From: Roseimaritima sp. | Lineage (GTDB): Bacteria > Planctomycetota > Planctomycetia > Pirellulales > Pirellulaceae | DNA length: 13,709 bases | Direction: 5' to 3' | NCBI GenBank assembly: GCA_007124075.1 | Contig: SLFV01000569.1 | Coordinates: 1 to 13,709 of the forward strand | In this document: positions 6,606-13,709 of the stretch, in pieces | Layout: each line of letters opens with the position of its first letter | Numbering within the stretch: the stretch's first letter is position 1 | Position numbers and translations under genes: made by a program | The notes under the pieces: generated by a model | What the model was told of the DNA's origin: nothing | The model's input: the letters and a program-made list of their open reading frames with translations, nothing else | The model's database searches: none

Positions 6606-8459
6606 ATGCAAACGTGGTTGGCAATCCAGTTGGTTTCTACGTTCAGTTCCCCCCTCCTGGCAACCGGAGGGCCTGCCGGTGCATCCTATTATCCAATTTT
6701 TGTGTTGGGGCTGGGAATTACAGCGGTCCTAGGCCTGATCATCGGCATGCGGATGAACGCCTTCCTAGCCTTGACCCTTTCTGCGGTCCTGGTCAGTCTG
6801 CTGGTCGTTGGGCCCGACGGGTTTCAAATGTCTCAGGCGGGAGCACGGATGCAAGCGGTCGTCAGCGCCTTCGGCGACGCGGCTGGCAGGATTGGAATCG
6901 TCATTGCCATGGCCGCGATTATCGGAAAATGCATGCTCGATAGCGGGGCGGCTGATCGCGTCGTCCGGACAGCGGTCGCCATCACTGGAATTCCCAAAGC
7001 GTCGATCGGTTTAATGGGCAGCGGATTCGTGTTGGCGGTGCCTGTTTTTTTTGACACTGTATTTTACCTGCTGGTCCCACTGGCTCGATCCCTCCATCAG
7101 CGCACCGGCCAAAATTATTTGCGGTATCTCTTGGCAATCGCCACCGGAGGCGTGGTCACTCACACTTTGGTGCCGCCGACCCCCGGCCCGTTACTGGTTG
7201 GCGAAAACCTTGGCGTGGACATTGGCACCATGATGTGGACCGGGATCCTGATCGCAATCCCGTCCGCGATCATTGGGTTAGTGGTGGCGGTTTTTATGGA
7301 TCGCTGGATGCCACTGCCGATGCGACCGCTGGGCCCCGATGACACGCAAAGCACTCCGCTTGATGAAAACCAGCTACCTCCGTTGTGGCTGGCCCTCCTG
7401 CCCATTGTTGTGCCGGTGGTCCTGATTGGCGCGGGGACGCTGACGACCACTCTGGCTGACAACGAAGACAAAGCCCTGCTGACAACCGCTGACCTGGTCG
7501 ACCCGGAGGCGTTTCGGAGTCAATTGCGACAAGCGGTCGCAAGCGAGCAGCCTTCTGCCGGAAAGCAGTGGGTCAACTTGGACGTTTTCCAAGCTGAGGA
7601 TCGCCAACTCATGACGGACCAAGGGACCCTGTCCGAACCTCAGGTCCAACAGCTTATTGAAACAATCAATCGTGGGTTGAACTCGCGTCAGTTTTATGAC
7701 CAAACCGCCTTTTCGGCAGTCCCCCTGTCAGCAGCCGCCCGCAGCGGACTGGAGGCTGATCCTGAGCGGCTGAAGCCGGTGCTGCGACGCAGGCTGAATC
7801 GGGCGTTGTTGGAGGATGCCTTTCCCCAACAAATCCAGCCCCACCAGTGGGACACGCCCAGACGACAATGGGCCGAACGACTTGGCCTTTGGAGCGATCC
7901 CAACTTCGCTCTTCTGCTGGCAGGGCTGGTGGCGATCGCAACACTGAAGCACGTTCGCGGTTACTCGCTGAACGAGTTAAGCGGGCAAATTGAAACCGCA
8001 TTAATGAGCGGCGGCATGATCATCCTGATCACCTCCGCTGGCGGTGCGTTTGGCGCGATGCTGAAAGCCGCTGACGTGGGGGACACGGTCGAACAGATGT
8101 TTGCGGATTCCCGCAGCGGCGGCGTTGGGTTGATCTTCCTAGCCTTCACGGTTTCCGCGATCCTGAAAGTCGCACAAGGCAGCAGCACGGTCGCCATGAT
8201 TGTCGCCTCCGGCATGATTGCCGGTATCATCTCTGGCCAGACCTTGGCATTTCATCCGGTTTATTTGGGGACCGCCATCGGATCGGGTTCGCTACTGGGA
8301 AGCTGGATGAATGACAGCGGGTTCTGGGTCTTCGCGAAAATGGGTGGTTTGACTGAGGGTGAAGCGCTGCGAAGCTGGACGGTACTGCTGTCGGTGCTGG
8401 CGATCTCCGGCCTGCTGTTCACGCTCCTGCTCAGCCAGTTATTGCCAATGGCGGGCTGA
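6606..8459 (+). CDS. GntP-family permease with a large central insert
   Basis: Inner-membrane transporter of the gluconate:H+ symporter (GntP) family, whose members carry gluconate, glycerate, idonate or related sugar acids. Family signatures in order: IGIVIAMAAIIGKCMLDSGA (97-116), VPVFFDTVFYLLVPLA (145-160), GGVVTHTLVPPTPGPL (181-196), LITSAGGAFGAML (474-486), AQGSSTVAMIVASG (523-536) and GSLLGSWMNDSGFWVF (561-576). It has 617 residues where GntP members usually have about 440-450. The excess is a hydrophilic block at about residues 284-425 (positions 7455-7880) between the N-terminal and C-terminal membrane halves. Both flanks are normal GntP sequence (LLPIVVPVVLIGAG before; DPNFALLLAGLVAIATL after). 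ATG 6606 has GGAA at 6594-6597 as ribosome site. It stands 138 bases after the MutS-like gene and may have its own promoter. The substrate cannot be set from sequence alone and no sugar-acid enzyme is adjacent. Confidence 0.9.
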   Translation: MQTWLAIQLVSTFSSPLLATGGPAGASYYPIFVLGLGITAVLGLIIGMRMNAFLALTLSAVLVSLLVVGPDGFQMSQAGARMQAVVSAFGDAAGRIGIVIAMAAIIGKCMLDSGAADRVVRTAVAITGIPKASIGLMGSGFVLAVPVFFDTVFYLLVPLARSLHQRTGQNYLRYLLAIATGGVVTHTLVPPTPGPLLVGENLGVDIGTMMWTGILIAIPSAIIGLVVAVFMDRWMPLPMRPLGPDDTQSTPLDENQLPPLWLALLPIVVPVVLIGAGTLTTTLADNEDKALLTTADLVDPEAFRSQLRQAVASEQPSAGKQWVNLDVFQAEDRQLMTDQGTLSEPQVQQLIETINRGLNSRQFYDQTAFSAVPLSAAARSGLEADPERLKPVLRRRLNRALLEDAFPQQIQPHQWDTPRRQWAERLGLWSDPNFALLLAGLVAIATLKHVRGYSLNELSGQIETALMSGGMIILITSAGGAFGAMLKAADVGDTVEQMFADSRSGGVGLIFLAFTVSAILKVAQGSSTVAMIVASGMIAGIISGQTLAFHPVYLGTAIGSGSLLGSWMNDSGFWVFAKMGGLTEGEALRSWTVLLSVLAISGLLFTLLLSQLLPMAG

Positions 8460-8575
8460 GGTGTTCACTTTGACGGTAGTGCCCTGCGCCTGGCCCGATC
8501 TCCCTGCGGCGCACAAACCAGAAGAGTTCAACTTGTATTCGCCGCTCGAATTACCAGAGAAAAGACCAAGCCCCG

Positions 8576-8872
8576 ATGGATGAAGATTCCCCGCCTCAAG
8601 GTTGCTTTGGTGGTTGCCTGCCGTTGCTATCGATCGCGGTGATCGCCAGTGCCTTACTGTTTGTCAATGCCGGAATCGTCTTCGCGTTTTTAGAAACGAC
8701 CGGGACCAATGCGCCCCGCTGGTTACGCAGCAGCGAGATGGAACAATTTCTTGTCTTTGTGCTGCCTGTCGTGTTACTGTTCGTGCAATGGACCCTCTTT
8801 GATTTTTTTCGAGCACAAATCTGGCATCGTATTTTCCCACCCCACCAAGAATCAGGCCCCGTGCGGAAATAG
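8576..8872 (+). CDS. Small two-helix membrane protein, hypothetical
   Basis: A 98-residue protein that I cannot assign to a family. It has a short acidic N-terminus with two cysteines (GCFGGC, 9-14) running straight into a hydrophobic segment (about 15-38). A polar linker of about 20 residues follows, then a second hydrophobic segment (about 58-76) and a basic tail containing RAQIWHRIF. Both termini would lie on the same side of the membrane. The ORF starts at ATG 8576 with a purine-rich AGAGAAAAGA upstream (about 8556-8565) and ends at TAG 8870-8872, 117 bases after the GntP gene on the same strand. The hydrophobic/polar alternation supports a real gene. The 'GCxGC'-type N-terminus is a recurring style in planctomycete small membrane proteins, from general impression only. 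Confidence 0.65.
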   Translation: MDEDSPPQGCFGGCLPLLSIAVIASALLFVNAGIVFAFLETTGTNAPRWLRSSEMEQFLVFVLPVVLLFVQWTLFDFFRAQIWHRIFPPHQESGPVRK

Positions 8873-8883
8873 GGCAAGCGTCG

Positions 8884-8923
8884 GCGGGGAATCGACGGGG
8901 CCTGTCCTCCGCCTAATCCCCGC
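8884..8923. repeat. Inverted repeat between convergent genes, possible terminator
   Basis: GCGGGGA (8884-8890) and TCCCCGC (8917-8923) are perfect complements separated by 26 bases. GGCGG (8883-8887) can alternatively pair with CCGCC (8909-8913). The element lies between the stops of the convergent small membrane protein and Dabb genes, where a two-way terminator would be expected. Neither side has a T-tract, so an intrinsic terminator is doubtful. Confidence 0.25.
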
Positions 8924-9018
8924 ACGCCCTGGTTGTCACCTTCACGACGCGAAGCATGCACCACGGACGATGAGACCACGGCCTGCTGGCTGTCTTGCAT
9001 AGCGGCGCGGGAGAGGGC

Positions 9019-9336
9019 CTACGCATCCGCAAGATCGCTGTCAAAGACCCGCACTGCCGCCCAGTGGTCCTTGTTTTCCGCGATAAACTGCAAGTGCCGT
9101 TCAGCGACCTGGTAAGCGTCATGGGCCTGTCGCGATTCGAAGTGAACGTGCAGCGAAACATGGAATTCCTGGTCGTTGACTTCGCGTTGCAGGTCGCCGG
9201 TCCTTGCACCGACTGCAAACAAAGTGCAGCCCTCGTGGTTTTGCAAGTACTTTTTGCACGCGGCAATCTGGGTGTCGATTGCGGACTTGCTGCTGTCACG
9301 CAGCGTAAAAAAGACATGATGCGCTAAACCTGCCAT
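9019..9336 (-). CDS. Dabb (stress-responsive alpha/beta-barrel) domain protein
   Basis: A 105-residue single-domain protein. It starts MAGLAHHVFFTLRD and continues with a conserved-looking sequence: YLQNHEGCTLFAVGARTGD (30-48), then REVNDQEFHVSLHVHFES (51-68), then AHDAYQVAERHLQFI (71-85), ending in VRVFDSDL. This is the order of the Dabb fold: a beta strand, a helix with HxG, 'fDvslhv.F', 'a.d.Yq..p.H..Fi' and a closing strand. Family members form dimeric ferredoxin-like barrels. Some bind small molecules or act as cyclases or degradative enzymes, but most are uncharacterised. ATG 9336 is the first start after an in-frame stop just upstream; no clear ribosome site is visible. It diverges from the EF-G gene across a 271-base gap and converges on the small membrane protein gene. 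The biochemical role is unknown. Confidence 0.87.
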   Translation of the reverse strand: MAGLAHHVFFTLRDSSKSAIDTQIAACKKYLQNHEGCTLFAVGARTGDLQREVNDQEFHVSLHVHFESRQAHDAYQVAERHLQFIAENKDHWAAVRVFDSDLADA

Positions 9337-9607
9337 AGGTAGTTGCTATTCATCCGAGGGAATGGAGCGGTGAATCATGAGTCTGTCGCGACTGATTCTA
9401 ACGTCCGCTTGCCGGCGTGTCAGTGTCGGCAAAAGTATCAATTTGGCAGTCACCGTTGCTGATTTCGGTAACGCAACTTAACATTTTGATCGCCTTGCAA
9501 ATACAGGCGTCCGTGTTTTCAGCGAAACGCGAGCCCCTGGGTTTGCTGTTCAGCATGTCGGCAGTTTCGCTGCTGCAACCGCTTTATCTTCACAGGGTTC
9601 GCATCTC

Positions 9608-11710
9608 ATGTCCTCCGCTATCAATCAGATTCGCAATATCGGCATCATTGCTCACATCGACGCCGGCAAAACCACCGTCACCGAACGTATGCTGTACCTC
9701 AGCGGTGCCAAACACCGAGTGGGACGTGTGGACCATGGCACGACCGACACCGATGACGACCCTGAAGAACAAGAACGTGGGATTACCATATTTTCCGCTT
9801 GCGTGAAATTTCCGTGGAAGCAACAGCACATCAACCTGCTGGATACCCCAGGTCACGTGGACTTTACTGCCGAAGTCGAGCGTTGCTTGCGGGTCCTAGA
9901 CGGAGCGGTGATCGTCTTTTCGGCTCGTGAGGGGGTGGAGGCGCAAAGCGAGACGGTCTGGCGACAGGCCGATCGCTATGAGGTTCCGCGGATTGTGTTC
10001 ATCAACAAACTTGACCGCGAAGGTGCAAACTTTGAAGCGGTCGTCGATCAGATTGGTTCGCGTCTGGCCGCGAAGCCTGTCCCAATTCAAATGCCTGTGG
10101 GGATGGGACCGTCGCACACTAGTGATCCCTTCCGCGGTGTGGTTGACCTGATCGAGATGAAATATATGGAATTCAATCCGCAGACTGAAGGCAAGCAGGT
10201 AACCATTGGCGAGGTACCTGAGGATCTGCGGGATGATGCGCTTGTTTATCGCGAACAAATGTTGGAGGCGATTTACGAACTGAGCGACGAAGCGATGACC
10301 ATGGCAATGGAGGAGCAACCCCTGCCTCGGGAATTGATCGTCGCTACCTTGCGGAAAGGCTGTCTGGATCGACAAATCCAGCCGCTGGTTTGCGGATCCG
10401 CGCTGCATGGGATTGGAATCCAACCCCTGCTGGACGCCGTGACAGATTTTCTACCCTCACCCGCGGACCGCCCCCCCGTGCAAGGAGTCGTGCCGGGAAA
10501 AACCAATGTTGCCCCCGCCCACGCGCTTCGGCACCCGGACGTGGACCAACCGTTCTGCGGTTTAGTCTTCAAAATCCTACCCGCCAAAACGGGCGATAAT
10601 TATTGGATTCGAGTCTACAGCGGGACGCTCAGCCAGAACTCTCGCGTACACTGCCCTAACCGCGACAAGAAAGAGAATATCGCTCAGATTTGGCAGATTC
10701 ACGCCAGCAAGAAGGAACGCGACGGCCAGACGGAGCACGTACACGCAGGCGATATCTGCTGCGTGATCGGGCCGCGGTTCGCGATCACCGGCGACACGCT
10801 TTGCGATACTCGGCAACTTATCGAATTGCCCTCGATCACGTTTGCTGAAGCCGTGTTGTCGATGGCGATCGAACCGGAAAGCACCGCTGATCGGAAAAAA
10901 CTGACCGAGGTCCTTGAAATGCTTAAACGCCAAGACCCGACGTTTCGTGCTGTCGAAAATGAGGAGACGGGGCAAACGCTTATCAGTGGAATGGGGGAAT
11001 TGCACCTGGAGGTCATCCAGCATCGACTGACGCGTGACTTTGGCATGAAGGTTAAATGTTACAAGCCCCGTGTCAGCTATCGCGAAACGATCGCCAAACC
11101 TGCCTCCGTGGTCGGCCAATGCAATCGTCAGATGGGGGCCCAGCAAATGTTCGCTCGACTGGACATAAAGATCCGCCCGCTGAAGGATGCCTCGGCTCCG
11201 GTGCAAGTCTTTGATGAGGTTCCTCTGGACACCAGTTTGAATGCCGAAATGCGAGCAGCGGCGATTGAGGAGCTGCGGCAACGGGCGCAAGGGGGAGGCG
11301 TGCTGGCGGGTTTTCCCTTGTCCGGGGTGCGGATCGAAGTTACCGGCGGCGAGGCCCACGAGGAGGGCAGTGATCCGGTCGCATTCCGCATCGCTGCCAG
11401 CGATGCCTTCGAAAAGGCCATGCAGGCGGGGCAACCGACCCTATTGGAACCGGTCATGCGGATGGAAATCAACACTCCGGAAAACTATATGGGGGATATT
11501 GTCGGCGACCTGCAGCAACGTCGGGCGATCATTTCGCAATCCGACATCCGTGGCGAACTGACAACGATTGTGGCTTTCGCCCCGCTGAAAGAATTGTTCG
11601 GTTATTCCAGTGCGGTCCGCAGTTTAAGCCAAGGACGCGCCAGCAGCAGTATGGAACCGCATGGTTTTCAGCCCGCACCAGCGGAAGATGCCGAGGCGTT
11701 TATGTACTGA
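9608..11710 (+). CDS. fusA: Elongation factor G-family GTPase, EFG2-like paralog
   Basis: A 700-residue ribosomal GTPase with all EF-G domains. G1 is AHIDAGKTT (15-23), G2 RGITI (57-61), G3 DTPGHVDF (79-86), G4 NKLD (133-136) and G5 GSAL (263-266). SGMGELHLEVI (460-470) lies in domain III, domain IV is at about 485-610, and LLEPVMRMEI opens domain V (612-621). The domain IV tip His is present (H584, in GEAHEEG). The first domain IV loop, SGGRGQYG in canonical EF-G, reads MGAQQMFA (509-516) in a gap-free alignment. VERCLRVLDGAV (90-101) and GVEAQ (109-113), plus the degenerate loop, match human GFM2 (mtEFG2) better than E. coli EF-G. I infer the EFG2 branch (spdEFG2), which favours ribosome recycling over translocation. 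The gene is not in a str operon, as rpsL, rpsG and tuf are absent. ATG 9608 has AGGG at 9594-9597. The symbol denotes the family; it may be a second fusA. Confidence 0.93.
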   Translation: MSSAINQIRNIGIIAHIDAGKTTVTERMLYLSGAKHRVGRVDHGTTDTDDDPEEQERGITIFSACVKFPWKQQHINLLDTPGHVDFTAEVERCLRVLDGAVIVFSAREGVEAQSETVWRQADRYEVPRIVFINKLDREGANFEAVVDQIGSRLAAKPVPIQMPVGMGPSHTSDPFRGVVDLIEMKYMEFNPQTEGKQVTIGEVPEDLRDDALVYREQMLEAIYELSDEAMTMAMEEQPLPRELIVATLRKGCLDRQIQPLVCGSALHGIGIQPLLDAVTDFLPSPADRPPVQGVVPGKTNVAPAHALRHPDVDQPFCGLVFKILPAKTGDNYWIRVYSGTLSQNSRVHCPNRDKKENIAQIWQIHASKKERDGQTEHVHAGDICCVIGPRFAITGDTLCDTRQLIELPSITFAEAVLSMAIEPESTADRKKLTEVLEMLKRQDPTFRAVENEETGQTLISGMGELHLEVIQHRLTRDFGMKVKCYKPRVSYRETIAKPASVVGQCNRQMGAQQMFARLDIKIRPLKDASAPVQVFDEVPLDTSLNAEMRAAAIEELRQRAQGGGVLAGFPLSGVRIEVTGGEAHEEGSDPVAFRIAASDAFEKAMQAGQPTLLEPVMRMEINTPENYMGDIVGDLQQRRAIISQSDIRGELTTIVAFAPLKELFGYSSAVRSLSQGRASSSMEPHGFQPAPAEDAEAFMY

Positions 11711-11856
11711 CATCCCGCTTCAACCAGAACCGACTTTTCGGGCGGACTTCCGTGAGACCTATTGCCAAGCGATGCCTGTGGTGGTCGGGGTCAGCCAAAG
11801 CTTAGGGTTAGTCCGTGGTGGAATTCGCAGAGTCCCAGACCATCGTCCACCGACGG

Positions 11857-13101
11857 TTAGCACTGCAGGCCGTTGCACGTAATTTCAAAGATATCAAAGT
11901 TGCGAACGTCGCCATTGACTAGGTGCTGATATTCGGGGCATACGGGATGGGTAAAGAACAGTGGAACCATCTCCTCGTAACGGCCACCATGGCTACGCAA
12001 GGGACCAGCCAGGGCAGTCAGGTCGTGGTACTGGGGCGTGCGGCCCAGCACGACATCGCGACCGCTGGCGACCACCAGTTCCCCCATGCGATCCAACGGC
12101 AATTCCATCAGCGCCGCTGCGGTCTGTCGGTCATGACACTCCGTGATACCGGGTTGTTTCAGCAGCCAATCACGAACCGTTGCCACATCTAGGTTGTCCG
12201 GCAGGTGGACCTGTGCAAACGACCCTAGTGCGCCGTGGTGCGCAACGTAGGGGTCGGTGATCGGCAGGATGACACGAAAGCCGCCACCGAACTGTGCCAC
12301 CAATTCACTTTCCAAGTAAATCACGTTGGGAGTACCGTTGGTCTGTTGTTTCGCATTCATCCCGTGATCGGCGGTAATTCCAATCGTCGCTCCCAATGCC
12401 AACAATTCGCCAATCTGCTTGTCCAACGCGGCATAGAATTCCAACACCTCTGGGTGTTCGGGAGCGAACTTATGCTGCATATAATCGGTTGTGCTAAGGT
12501 ACAGGAAATCAGCCAAACCGCCTGACAGCATCGCTACGCCCGCCTGCAGCACGTAGACGCTGGCATCGCCGCTGTAAATTGCCGGCGTCGGTCCAACCAG
12601 TCGTTCTACATCCGCAATCCCATGCGTCGCCTTGGTGGCCAAGTTGGCTTTTTCTGCGGAAAACGCGATCCCGCCGTGTTCGATCAGACCGCTGGCAAAG
12701 ATGTCTCGCAACTTTTCCTTGGCCGTTACAACTCCCACCTTTCGGCCTGCTCGCTGTGCTGCAGGGAAAATCGTCTCCACGCGCAGGTATCGGGAGGAGT
12801 TCATCATGACTTCCTCCCCGGTTTGTGTGTCCAGAAAGAAGTTGCCACCAATCCCATGCACCGCCGGTGGCACCCCGGTCACAATGCTGGAATTATTGAC
12901 GTTGGTGAACGTCGGCATTGCAGCCCGAGCCAATCCTCGGAATCCCCTGCCCGTGGTGATGCCAGCCAGATGGGGCATCAGATTCCTGGAAAAAGCCGCA
13001 TTGAAGTATTCATCTGACGAACCGTCCAAGCAAATCACACAAATCGGAGTGTTGGGGGGGCGGTAGGTGCGTTGATTCACGGTGAAACTAGCAGCGGCCA
13101 T
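11857..13101 (-). CDS. phnA: Phosphonoacetate hydrolase (alkaline phosphatase superfamily)
   Basis: PhnA splits the C-P bond of phosphonoacetate into acetate and phosphate. It is the last step of the PhnW-PhnY-PhnA route from 2-aminoethylphosphonate. The 414-residue sequence has the binuclear-zinc residues in the PhnA order and close to the spacing of Sinorhizobium PhnA: D26 (CLDGSSDEY), nucleophile T66 (MPTFTNVNN, 8 residues before VTG), D206 and H210 (TTDYMQH), D245 and H246 (TADHGMN), and H371 (SHGGRYEE). MPTFTNVNNSSIVTG, VPPAVHGIGGNFF and TGEEVMMN are strong family signatures. The protein starts with VNQRTYRPPNTPICVICLDG and has no signal peptide, so it is probably cytoplasmic. ATG 13101 has only a weak GGA upstream. 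It follows a LamG-type gene by 54 bases and converges on the EF-G gene. No phnW, phnY or phosphonate transporter is visible in the window. A related phosphodiesterase or phosphonopyruvate-type hydrolase cannot be fully excluded. Confidence 0.9.
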   Translation of the reverse strand: MAAASFTVNQRTYRPPNTPICVICLDGSSDEYFNAAFSRNLMPHLAGITTGRGFRGLARAAMPTFTNVNNSSIVTGVPPAVHGIGGNFFLDTQTGEEVMMNSSRYLRVETIFPAAQRAGRKVGVVTAKEKLRDIFASGLIEHGGIAFSAEKANLATKATHGIADVERLVGPTPAIYSGDASVYVLQAGVAMLSGGLADFLYLSTTDYMQHKFAPEHPEVLEFYAALDKQIGELLALGATIGITADHGMNAKQQTNGTPNVIYLESELVAQFGGGFRVILPITDPYVAHHGALGSFAQVHLPDNLDVATVRDWLLKQPGITECHDRQTAAALMELPLDRMGELVVASGRDVVLGRTPQYHDLTALAGPLRSHGGRYEEMVPLFFTHPVCPEYQHLVNGDVRNFDIFEITCNGLQC

Positions 13102-13122
13102 GACAGATCCATTTTGCAGCAG

Positions 13123-13151
13123 TCGGTAAAAGAAAAACGTGATAGTGTCAA
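13123..13151 (-). promoter_or_regulatory. Possible promoter for phnA
   Basis: The 54-base gap upstream of phnA contains a perfect -35 hexamer TTGACA on the minus strand (positions 13151-13146). The hexamer 17 bases on, TACCGA (13128-13123), is a poor -10 match. If used, it would let phnA be transcribed independently of the LamG gene. A T-rich stretch without a hairpin lies in the spacer. Confidence 0.25.
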
Positions 13152-13155
13152 TGGT

Positions 13156-13709
13156 TTAACGCAACTGGGCAATCCCCTGTTTCAACCGATAAATCTGCAT
13201 GGCTTCGGCGGGGGTAAGCGAGCGATTAAAAACGGCCAAATCATCCATCAGGCCCACGTACGACGCGCCCAAGACCAGCAGCACATTCTGCGGTTTCCAG
13301 CCAAAGGTCAAGTCCCAACCTTGAATCTCTCCCGCCAATTGGCCGTTTAGAAACAGTTGCCCTGAGGGTTCCTCATCGGAGTTAACATTGTGAAAACAAA
13401 AAAGAACATGCGTCCAGGCATCGCGTGAAAACGGTGCTTCGGCCACCTCAACCATGGGACGCGCATCAGCGGGCAGTTCGTCCCAGGCGACTCCCCGCGG
13501 GTTCCAGATCTCAATTAACGGTCGCACCGCATAACGAAACAGACGCGGCGTTTCATCCTTCGAAAATTCCAAGAAGATGAATCCCTTTTTGGTGTCCCCG
13601 CCGATGATCTGCACCGGATCACAATATCCGGGTTCCAAGTCCTGGTCTGGATCCAGTTTCAACCACAGTGAAACCGCACCGCTCCAAGATTTCTGGTTGT
13701 AATCCAAGA
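13156..13709 (-). CDS. LamG/concanavalin-like jellyroll domain protein, 5' end outside the window
   Basis: The C-terminal 184 or so residues of a protein whose reading frame stays open to the right edge, so the TTG at 13707 is probably internal. The visible part is a LamG-like (laminin G_3) jellyroll: WSGAVSLWLKLD opens the domain, RDAWTHVLFCFHN and SGQLFLNGQLAGEIQGWDL are the central 'WthV...lylNG' strands, and LVLGASYVGLMDDLAVFNRS with LTPAEAMQIYRL is the typical closing strand and helix. Such domains bind carbohydrate or protein ligands, usually in large secreted or surface proteins, and are very common in planctomycetes. Signal peptide and any upstream domains are not visible. It ends 54 bases before phnA on the same strand, so co-transcription is possible. 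Confidence 0.82.
   Translation of the reverse strand, partial: LDYNQKSWSGAVSLWLKLDPDQDLEPGYCDPVQIIGGDTKKGFIFLEFSKDETPRLFRYAVRPLIEIWNPRGVAWDELPADARPMVEVAEAPFSRDAWTHVLFCFHNVNSDEEPSGQLFLNGQLAGEIQGWDLTFGWKPQNVLLVLGASYVGLMDDLAVFNRSLTPAEAMQIYRLKQGIAQLR

Noticed and set aside
8995..9327. Plus-strand open frame of 110 codons opposite the Dabb gene
   Set aside because: The minus-strand product matches the Dabb pattern throughout; the plus-strand product has no family features.
9417..9806. Plus-strand open frame spanning the region upstream of and into the EF-G gene
   Set aside because: It overlaps the EF-G start in another frame and shows no protein-family signal. The 271-base gap 9337-9607 otherwise shows nothing beyond the EF-G ribosome site.
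10577..11434. 285-codon open frame on the minus strand inside the EF-G gene
   Set aside because: It lies entirely under a well-supported EF-G coding region. The translation has no recognisable motif and is typical of the antisense frame of a GC-rich gene.
11839..11857. Hairpin at the phnA stop, ACCATCG/CGACGGT
   Set aside because: Seven bp with one mismatch and no T-tract on either strand; too weak to call a terminator.

Overview
The window looks like a chromosomal segment from a planctomycete, most likely in or near the Pirellulaceae (Rhodopirellula-like). This is inferred from the gene content and style. It carries a membrane-anchored MutS-like protein, a GntP permease with a large hydrophilic insert, a LamG-type jellyroll protein, an EF-G paralog that resembles the mitochondrial EFG2 branch, and many short gene groups with 50-270 base gaps. 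Base composition is moderately GC-rich. I see no tRNA, rRNA, CRISPR, insertion sequence, phage gene or replication origin.

Layout, left to right. (1) Positions 2-1855, plus strand: the 3' part of a UbiD-family prenyl-FMN decarboxylase, then a short-chain dehydrogenase with the Asp-Tyr-Lys triad of pteridine reductases (PTR1/FolM). They are 21 bases apart and probably co-transcribed. (2) A leader with three mutually complementary segments, then lipA (lipoyl synthase, 1955-2872). (3) Positions 3042-6467: a polytopic membrane protein of unknown function directly abutting a membrane-anchored MutS-family ATPase, with stop codon and start codon adjacent. (4) Positions 6606-8459: a GntP-family sugar-acid permease with about 140 extra residues between its two membrane halves. 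A 98-residue two-helix membrane protein follows (8576-8872). (5) Positions 9019-9336, minus strand: a small Dabb-domain protein, divergent from (6), a 700-residue EF-G-family GTPase (9608-11710). (6) Minus strand, converging on the EF-G gene: a predicted phosphonoacetate hydrolase (phnA, 11857-13101), preceded by the 3' part of a LamG-type gene that runs off the right edge.

The genes do not form one pathway. The likely functional pairs are UbiD with the SDR and the membrane protein with MutS-like; the LamG protein with PhnA is possible. No complete new multi-gene defence or mobile system is visible. The best candidates for something under-described are the membrane protein/MutS-like pair, the insert in the GntP permease, and the EF-G paralog whose domain IV tip has lost the canonical decoding-centre loop.
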